In this document: positions 8,975-11,199 of the stretch, piece after piece | How positions within the stretch are numbered: position 1 is the first letter of the stretch | Layout of the letters: every line of letters starts with the position of its first letter | Origin: Psilocybe azurescens | Lineage: Eukaryota; Basidiomycota; Agaricomycetes; Agaricales; Agrocybaceae | Direction of reading: 5' to 3' | Assembly (NCBI GenBank): GCA_023853785.1 | Contig: JAJIRX010000474.1 | Span: forward strand, 1-11,199 | DNA length: 11,199 nucleotides | The notes under the pieces: model-generated | Database searches by the model: none | The model's input: the letters and a program-made list of their open reading frames with translations, nothing else | What the model was told of the DNA's origin: nothing | Program-made: the position numbers and the translations under genes

Positions 8975-8998
8975 TGTGTAAATCATGTCATTTACACA
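8975..8998. promoter_or_regulatory. 9-bp inverted repeat upstream of the ABC transporter
   Basis: TGTGTAAAT, a 6-base spacer CATGTC, then ATTTACACA: a perfect 9-bp dyad about 135 bp before the ATG. The position and symmetry suit a dimeric transcription-factor site, but no known fungal consensus is recognised. As RNA it would be only a weak A/U-rich hairpin. Confidence 0.35.
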
Positions 8999-9131
8999 TG
9001 GATCTGATTCTCGAATAGATTTGTTACCCCAAAGGGCGTGAGTACATTGTGGTCAATGACTCCGCAGGCTCTTCTTTCAACTTGAGGACCTTAACCGTCA
9101 ACAGTCGCTCAAGCCCTCGTTCATTCTGGCA

Positions 9132-11199
9132 TGAAGATTCCATTTGCCGACTATTTCAAGCAAAGCCCTGCGCCGCCTGGATTTGGAGCAGGGAAGACTC
9201 TTCCTGAAGACACTGCGCCGTATGTGATAATAGCGCCATTGAGATTCTAGGCTAATCAATCGCTAATAGGTTACTGTCGAAACTCATCTTTCAATGGCTC
9301 GGACCGTTCTTGGAAGTTGGGTATTCTAGGCCACTAGAGAAGAAGGTACGCCTGGAGAGTCTGAGAGTCTAGAGCATACCTCAATCTTCGCATACAGATT
9401 TTGGGAACTTCCCAAAGCTCGTTTGACGTCAACGATAACAGATGACGTCGAGAGAATTTCTACGCACGATGTCCGCCAGAGAAACGGCCGCGACACATCC
9501 AAAAATTCTGTCTCAGAAAAGGGGAACATTGATGGTGAAAAGTCGGTAGAAGAACATGGGGACTGAAGCCTCCCGCAGAGATCTTGACAGCAGTATCGAC
9601 GCAGACAACAGTCCCTCCAGAAGCCGAATTGGAGAAAGAGTTGGCTGCAAAATCTTCGTTAAACGCGCATACACGCAGCTTGGTTAAACCTTGGACATGG
9701 TTTCGACGGGGAAAAAAGAAAAAGCCGAATTCGACGAGTCGCTGTTTAAAGCCATCCATCGAACCTTTTCGTTCGCATCTGGGTAGGAGGGATCTTGAAA
9801 CTGTTCTCAGGTGAGCTTTCAATGCATTCTGTGGTGTTGGAGTATTCTATTCCAGGTTTACTTGGGCATTGGTTCCGCAATGGCTCTTGATTGAGTCATT
9901 TCTGAAACAAAAACGTCTCCAAACCCATCGCAGAATAGTCAAATGAGCCATTCCTTGGTTCTCGGCGCATATATTTTATTTACTATCTCATACAGATACC
10001 CTGAAAACGACAACTCCTCTCGTCACAAAGGTTCTTCTTACTTGGCTTACAGAATCGTACATCTACGTTCGCGCCACAGATGCGGAACGGGCTGCCTTAG
10101 GAATCAACAAGCCTCGAGGAATCGGATATGGAATCGGGTTGGCCGTCGCCCTCTTTGTGATGCAGGAAGCTGCTAGTTTGGTACGTAACCTTATCTGTCC
10201 TCGACATTCGAAGCTCACGAAGCACTCAGATGACCAATCATTATCAGCAAAGTCGGTAACTTGTGTCTGTCAAGACGTAGGGTTTGCTAACATGTCTCTG
10301 CAGCTTCTTTAACGACAGGTTTATCAGTAAGAACCGGGGTAAGCGTGCATATATTTACAATTAAATTTGGTCTAACTGTTTTTAGATTGTCGGGAGCGTG
10401 TTCCGCAAGTCGCTTCGCCTTTCTGGCAAAGCGCGCGTAAACCACAGTGTCGGTCAAATCACGACAATGATCTCCACTGATGCTACTAGGCTGGATCGTT
10501 TCTCTGCTTTCGCGCACAAGTGAGTTCTTTCTACGTCTCTTCTTCAGTATGATTGATTGTTTCAGTCTTTGGGTGTCCCCAATACAGGTTCGTTGGTTCG
10601 GCCTTTTGATTTTTGTCATTCTTAATGAAAGCCGCCCAGTTGGCAATTGGCATCGGTCTTTTACTCGGAAATGTACGTATTAGAATCTGACATTTGCATG
10701 CAATAAACTGATTGCTATGTCAAGTTGGGTTATTCTGCTCTTGTCGGATTTGGTGTATGCCTATATTTTGCATGACCGAAACATTTAACTAAGCTGCTCA
10801 ACAGGTCTTGCTTTTTGGGTTCCCTTTGCAATTTATCCTTGTCAAAGTCATGTTCACTCAGCGTAAAAGGGTGTCAAGATCACTGACAAGCGTCAGCGGC
10901 TGACAACGGAGGTATTGCAAGGCATCCGACTGATCAAATTCTACGCATGGGAGGAGTTCTATTCACAGCAGATTGGTGAACTGCGTAGGCAAGAAATCAA
11001 GACTATCCGGAAATCTTCGTGAGTGTTGTGGTGAATTCTCTGGCATGCCTTGCTAATTTTTTTCGTAGCATCGCGAGGTCTATACTGATTGCGATTGTCA
11101 CTTTTATTCCTGTATTGGCGTCGACGCTTTCGTTTGTTCGTCTTGTATTGTTTTCAATCGAGTTTCCTGAACTAATGTTTTTCACACTTAGATCACCTA
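9132..11199 (+). CDS. ABC transporter, ABCC/YOR1-like, 5' half, with multiple frame breaks
   Basis: A multidrug-resistance-type ATP-driven exporter, expected in the plasma or vacuolar membrane. Exon blocks: 9132-9219, 9270-9345, 9398-9810, 9996-10180, 10230-10251, 10304-10338, 10386-10519, 10566-10587, 10640-10672, 10725-10754, 10805-11018, 11069-11135, 11192 to the window end. Family blocks in order: LIFQWLGPFLEVGYSRPLE, FWELPKARLT, NFYARCPPEKRPRHI, an acidic/basic linker, DESLFKAIHRTF, TLKTTTPLVTKVLLTWLTES, SLTTGLSVRTG, KSLRLSGKARVNHSVGQI, STDATRLDRFSAFAHN, LLFGFPLQFILVKVMF, LQGIRLIKFYAWEEFY, TFIPVLASTLSF. These cover the N-terminal region and much of membrane domain 1; Walker motifs lie beyond the window. 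The frame is broken at about 9180, 9346-9401, 9455-9456, the linker (about 9490-9570), 9712-9723, 9778-9779 and 10865-10868, nearly always as one missing base. The intron 9811-9995 (185 nt) is unusually long. Confidence 0.85.

Larger units (their letters stand above)
8592..9131. other. intergenic region upstream of the ABC transporter, likely its promoter
   Basis: No gene is recognised. The region holds the right-hand diverged repeat (8633-8766) and a perfect 9-bp inverted repeat (8975-8998). There is no obvious TATA box near the ABC start; TGACTCCGC at about 9058 is a weak bZIP-like string. Confidence 0.4.

Noticed and set aside
9460..9822. 120-codon minus-strand open frame
   Set aside because: It lies antisense to ABC transporter exon 3, whose plus-strand blocks are clearly family-like, so it is a shadow.
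1..11199. CRISPR arrays, rRNA or tRNA genes
   Set aside because: No regularly spaced repeats, no tRNA-like cloverleaf or split-promoter boxes and no conserved rRNA stretch noticed by eye.

Overview
The window looks like nuclear DNA of a basidiomycete fungus, probably an Agaricomycete. The coding blocks are short and separated by many small introns (mostly 46-79 nt, GT...AG with CTRAY-like branch sites). The protein families are typical of wood- and litter-decay fungi: a secreted aryl-alcohol-oxidase-type GMC oxidoreductase, a plant-like family-1 UDP-glycosyltransferase and a YOR1-type ABCC transporter. There are no bacterial-style operons. All gene models below were assembled by eye from splice signals and remembered family patterns. 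None was checked by a search.

Layout. 1-596 (+): the 3' part of a pyridoxamine-5'-phosphate-oxidase-like FMN-binding split-barrel protein whose 5' end is outside the window, followed by a possible hydrophobic C-terminal tail in another frame (593-856). 857-1761: no gene recognised. 1762-3894 (+): a complete UDP-glycosyltransferase in 11 exons, including one GC-AG intron. 4014-6362 (-): a GMC oxidoreductase in 9 exons with a signal peptide and both catalytic His positions, tail-to-tail with the glycosyltransferase. 6363-7423: no gene recognised. 7432-8591: a 1160-bp hAT-like non-autonomous DNA transposon with 23-bp terminal inverted repeats and decayed 8-bp target duplications, sitting between two diverged direct repeats. 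9132-11199 (+): the 5' half of an ABCC transporter, up to and including much of its first membrane domain. It runs off the window end before any nucleotide-binding domain.

The most consistent anomaly is a set of small reading-frame breaks, nearly all explained as one missing base and often in a homopolymer. They occur in the glycosyltransferase (about 2448-2453 and 3304-3308), repeatedly in the ABC transporter, and probably in the PNPOx-like gene. The residues around each break stay family-like and the splice sites are kept. This fits either a deletion-prone sequence assembly or very recent loss of function. The sequence alone cannot decide.

Functionally, a secreted aromatic-alcohol oxidase, a small-molecule glycosyltransferase and an efflux pump side by side could form a xenobiotic or aromatic-compound handling neighbourhood, but this is inference from adjacency only. 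I found no clear sign of a wholly new system. The items most worth a second look are the transposon with its unidentified coding remnant and the frame-break pattern.
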